Origin: Muribaculaceae bacterium
GTDB lineage: Bacteria > Bacteroidota > Bacteroidia > Bacteroidales > Muribaculaceae
Direction of reading: 5' to 3'
Assembly: GCA_016292745.1 (NCBI GenBank)
Contig: JAEDFO010000053.1
Span: 1 to 15,867, forward strand
Length of the DNA stretch: 15,867 bases
Numbering within the stretch: the first letter of the stretch is position 1; the number at the start of each line of letters is the position of its first letter. A program made the translations under genes and the position numbers. The notes beneath the pieces were generated by a model. It searched no databases, was not told where the DNA came from, and was given only the letters and a program-made list of their open reading frames with translations. Positions 13,454 to 15,867 of this stretch are shown piece by piece.

Positions 13454-14426
13454 GGCTATGAAGTGTTTATGCAAATATATCGAAACTTTTCGGTTATCCA
13501 ACCTATTTCTCTGTTTCTTTATGTTAACGGTCCTGACCGCTTCGGCGGCCTCTACCGCCGACCGCTACTCGGCCTACATTGCCCGGTTCAAGGATGTGGC
13601 AATCCGCCATCAGCAGCAGTTCGGAATTCCAGCCAGCATAACGCTGGCGCAAGGACTGCTCGAGTCGGGCGCCGGCGCGGGGACACTTGCCGTGAAAGCC
13701 AACAACCACTTCGGTATAAAATGCAGTGGCAGCTGGAATGGGCCGTCGTTCAGCATAGACGATGATGCGCCCAACGAATGTTTCCGCAAATACGGCTCAC
13801 CCGACGAGTCGTACGATGACCATGCCCGATTTCTTATGCGCCGCCGTTATGCCGACTTGTTCAAACTCAAGCCTACCGACTACCGTGGCTGGGCGCACGG
13901 CCTGAAGCGTTGCGGATATGCCACCGACCCTCGTTATGCCGAGAAACTTATAGATATAATCGAGCGCTACGGCCTCAGCGCATACGACACTGGGCAGCCG
14001 GTGGTGGCTCAGCGAATGGCCCTGCAGGGTGACGAATCGATTGAGCACTACGTGGAGCGTGAAGTGGCTATGGAGGTGGCGCGAATGCATAAAATCAGGA
14101 AACGCTGCGGCTTGCACTACATTACTGCTTACAATGGCGATACCTTTGTCTCGCTTGCCGAAGAATTCGGACTGAAACCCAAGGACCTGGCCAAATACAA
14201 CGACTATCCCTCGGCTGACAGCTACATTGCCGCCGGTGAAATCATTTATCTCGAGAAAAAACACAAGACACCCGCCGACGATGCACGGCTGCACATCGTG
14301 AATCCCGGCGAGTCGGCTCATTCCATTGCCCAGTTATACGGAATCCAGCTGAAGCCGTTGCTTAAGCGCAACAAGCTTCGCCCAAACGCCTTGCCTCTCC
14401 CCGGCACCGAACTGAAGCTCCGATAA
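13452..14426 (+). CDS. Exported GH73 glucosaminidase (peptidoglycan hydrolase) with two LysM domains
   Basis: A 324-residue cell-wall hydrolase. An N-terminal signal sequence runs to about residue 34 (hydrophobic core LSNLFLCFFMLTVLTASAAS). The glucosaminidase domain covers about 38-178: SITLAQGLLESGAGAG at 62-77 holds the probable catalytic Glu, E71, and NNHFGIKC at 84-91 and the DDHARFL segment are family features. Two LysM peptidoglycan-binding domains follow, at about 221-268 and 279-324. GH73 enzymes cut the GlcNAc-MurNAc linkage, so a role in wall remodelling or cell separation is likely. Possible starts are ATG 13452, 13458 or, less likely, 13521, which would lose the basic N-terminus. 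The first two give a normal signal peptide. The gene is transcribed away from cdd, with overlapping starts. Confidence 0.9.
   Translation: MAMKCLCKYIETFRLSNLFLCFFMLTVLTASAASTADRYSAYIARFKDVAIRHQQQFGIPASITLAQGLLESGAGAGTLAVKANNHFGIKCSGSWNGPSFSIDDDAPNECFRKYGSPDESYDDHARFLMRRRYADLFKLKPTDYRGWAHGLKRCGYATDPRYAEKLIDIIERYGLSAYDTGQPVVAQRMALQGDESIEHYVEREVAMEVARMHKIRKRCGLHYITAYNGDTFVSLAEEFGLKPKDLAKYNDYPSADSYIAAGEIIYLEKKHKTPADDARLHIVNPGESAHSIAQLYGIQLKPLLKRNKLRPNALPLPGTELKLR
13472..13502 (-). promoter_or_regulatory. Promoter of cdd, inside the GH73 signal-peptide codons
   Basis: On the minus strand, GTTG (13502-13499), a 19-base spacer and TATATTTG (13479-13472) match the Bacteroidetes consensus with one mismatch in the -33 element. 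The -7 box ends 18 bases before the cdd ATG at 13453. It falls within the signal-peptide coding region of the opposite gene. Confidence 0.6.
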
Positions 14427-14563
14427 ATGAATATACTGACAATCTGCAGAAAAGCCGGTGCCCGGGTGCTACATCGCATCGTATCTGGCACCATTCATCC
14501 AGTAGTGTGTAACAACCATTAATCTACTAACTTGAAAATAGCTATATGTTAATGGGGTACTAC

Positions 14564-14594
14564 AAAAAAAGCCACCTTTGGCAGGTGGCTTTTT
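14564..14594. terminator. Bidirectional intrinsic terminator
   Basis: GCCACCT (14571-14577) and AGGTGGC (14583-14589) form a perfect 7-bp stem with a 5-base loop. It is flanked by seven A on the left (14564-14570) and five T on the right (14590-14594), so it has a U-tract when read in either direction. It lies between the converging GH73 gene and the T9SS surface-protein gene and would serve both. Confidence 0.88.
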
Positions 14595-14631
14595 GTTATT
14601 TGGAATAGCTTGTTTTGCTATGTGGACGGTA

Positions 14632-15867
14632 TTATTTGATGAATTTGATGGTGGTGGTGTCGGTGTTGGTGCGGGCTTTTACTATGTAGGCACCCGGTGT
14701 GAGGTGGCTGATGGCGAGTGTGGAGCCGATGCCGGAGGCCACGGTACGTCCGTTCATGTCGGTTACGGTGATGGTGGCGTTGTCACTGACTGTTACACAA
14801 TTGTTTGCCACAGCAATCTTCAGATTGTTGCCTACCTTAGATTCTTCGATGCCCGAAGGATTGACCAATGAGCAACCCACGAACTGCAGGTTGTCGAGAG
14901 TGAGAGCGTCGCCGGGCTTGGAAGTCATACGGAATTCCACTTGCACTTCTTGGCCATTGAACTTGCCGAGGCTTATGCCGCGATATTGACGGTTGGTGCC
15001 TTCGAGGGTGATTTCGGCGAGTTTGCTGTAGTCTTCACCCCAAACCGGGTCGATGTAGCGCACGCGCACTTGATATGATTCGTAGTAGTATGGGCTGATA
15101 GAGCCTGCGTTCCACACGAAGTATGCGTTTTCGGAATTTACAGTCACCTTTGGCAGGATACAAGAGCGATTTATCTCTTCCACACCATCAACCCAAGAAG
15201 AACCGGCAAACATCTTGGTGCCGTAGTAGGGGTGCTCACCGATGGAAACGATGCCCCATCCGTTTTCGCCAAATTCTTCTACAGCCGAAGCATTGAGCGT
15301 GCCTTCGTCGTTCACTTCGTAGGTGAAGTCGGCGGGAACTATGCCACTTTCAAAGTCGTAGATAATGTCCGGAGTGCCAATGAAGATGAACGACTGGCGG
15401 ATGGTGTCATTCTCGTGCTTGATGTCGCCTTCGCAAGTTACTGCCACTTCAACGGTGTGCTCACCGGGTTCAAGTCCATTGAGAGCATCAGCGCAATTGA
15501 GGCTCTTCTCTTCTTGAGCAGCGAAGTTCACAGTCGAGGTGCTCACAACGGTGTTGTCAACTTTGAAGCTAACTGTAACGTCTTGTGCAGTGATACCGAG
15601 GTTTTTAGCTGTGAAAGTGATGTCTTGCGGTGCTTGCACAGGGAGATATTCGGTGGGGTTGATTACCGAAATGGCAGCCACGTCGATGTCGGTGGCTTCG
15701 ATGCGTTCGAAGCTCAAATCGTCGATAGTAATCCAGTTTTCATCCTTGTCGGAGAATGCGTAGAAACCGATGTAGACGGTTTGCGGTTCATCGAAGTGAA
15801 GGATATTGATAGATTCCTGGTAGGCGCCCTTGGCAAATGGAGCATATTCCACAATTTTGTTGGTCAT
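14632..15867 (-). CDS. T9SS-exported surface protein, C-terminal part (5' end beyond window)
   Basis: The last 411 or so residues of a larger protein; the reading frame is still open at the right edge. It starts in mid-domain: YIGFYAFSDKDENWITIDDLSFE (about 32-54) is the end of a choice-of-anchor-J/cleaved-adhesin-like beta-sandwich. A CARDB-like Ig domain follows at about 60-162 (FTAKNLG, LEPGEHTVEV). A second, complete choice-of-anchor-J domain spans about 167-331 (YDFESG ... LTLDNLQFVG). The last ~65 residues (ITVTDMNGRTVASG, LTPGAYIVKA, TTTIKFIK) are a T9SS type A sorting domain, which directs export across the outer membrane and surface attachment. Any catalytic part, for example a peptidase, would lie upstream and is not visible. 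An ATG happens to fall on the edge but is unlikely to be the real start. Confidence 0.85.
   Translation of the reverse strand: MTNKIVEYAPFAKGAYQESINILHFDEPQTVYIGFYAFSDKDENWITIDDLSFERIEATDIDVAAISVINPTEYLPVQAPQDITFTAKNLGITAQDVTVSFKVDNTVVSTSTVNFAAQEEKSLNCADALNGLEPGEHTVEVAVTCEGDIKHENDTIRQSFIFIGTPDIIYDFESGIVPADFTYEVNDEGTLNASAVEEFGENGWGIVSIGEHPYYGTKMFAGSSWVDGVEEINRSCILPKVTVNSENAYFVWNAGSISPYYYESYQVRVRYIDPVWGEDYSKLAEITLEGTNRQYRGISLGKFNGQEVQVEFRMTSKPGDALTLDNLQFVGCSLVNPSGIEESKVGNNLKIAVANNCVTVSDNATITVTDMNGRTVASGIGSTLAISHLTPGAYIVKARTNTDTTTIKFIK

Noticed and set aside
14457..14492. GGTGCC/GGCACC inverted repeat downstream of the GH73 gene
   Set aside because: It is a 6-bp stem with a 24-base loop, so chance pairing is likely; the real terminator is at 14564-14594.

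Overview
The window looks like chromosomal DNA from a member of the Bacteroidales. The evidence is several matches to the Bacteroidetes promoter box TAnnTTTG, a cell-surface protein ending in a type IX secretion (T9SS) type A sorting domain, menaquinone synthesis through MenA, and the general style of the genes. A gut or Muribaculaceae-like host is my guess; no 16S or marker gene is present to prove it. Coding DNA is moderately GC-rich and the genes are tightly packed. There is no integrase, transposase, tRNA gene, rRNA gene or CRISPR array.

Layout, left to right. Bases 1-514 contain no convincing gene; the first ~160 bases can fold into a well-formed three-way junction, and the rest is AT-rich with G-runs before the first promoter. 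A bile-acid:sodium-symporter-family (BASS) transporter (515-1417, +) converges on a minus-strand operon of L-asparaginase I, tRNA adenosine deaminase TadA and an EFR1-type flavodoxin/ferredoxin (3707 down to 1442). A divergent promoter region (3708-3933) separates ansA from a plus-strand pair: an RsmI-like methyltransferase and a YycJ/WalJ-type metallo-beta-lactamase-fold protein (3934-5673). A long minus-strand block follows, in transcription order: cytidine deaminase, a single-chain ATPase-TOPRIM (DUF4435-like) protein, MenA, and then, from its own consensus promoter, a MATE exporter, a secreted esterase and a periplasmic GH3 beta-glucosidase (13453 down to 5850). A plus-strand GH73 glucosaminidase with two LysM domains (13452-14426) starts exactly on top of the cytidine deaminase start. 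It converges, across a bidirectional hairpin terminator, on the C-terminal part of a T9SS-exported surface protein that runs off the right edge.

Most genes are housekeeping or glycan-related: nucleoside salvage, tRNA and rRNA modification, asparagine breakdown, quinone synthesis, cell-wall remodelling and glycoside hydrolysis. The candidate unusual system is the 526-residue ATPase-TOPRIM protein at 11339-12919. Its domain order is that of AriA plus AriB of the PARIS anti-phage system joined in one chain, yet it sits between cdd and menA rather than in a defence island. Other points of interest are the cdd/GH73 pair, whose start codons overlap and whose promoters lie inside each other's coding sequence; the three-way junction at the left edge; a canonical G-quadruplex motif in the -33 region of the rsmI-like promoter; and the MATE-esterase-GH3 operon.
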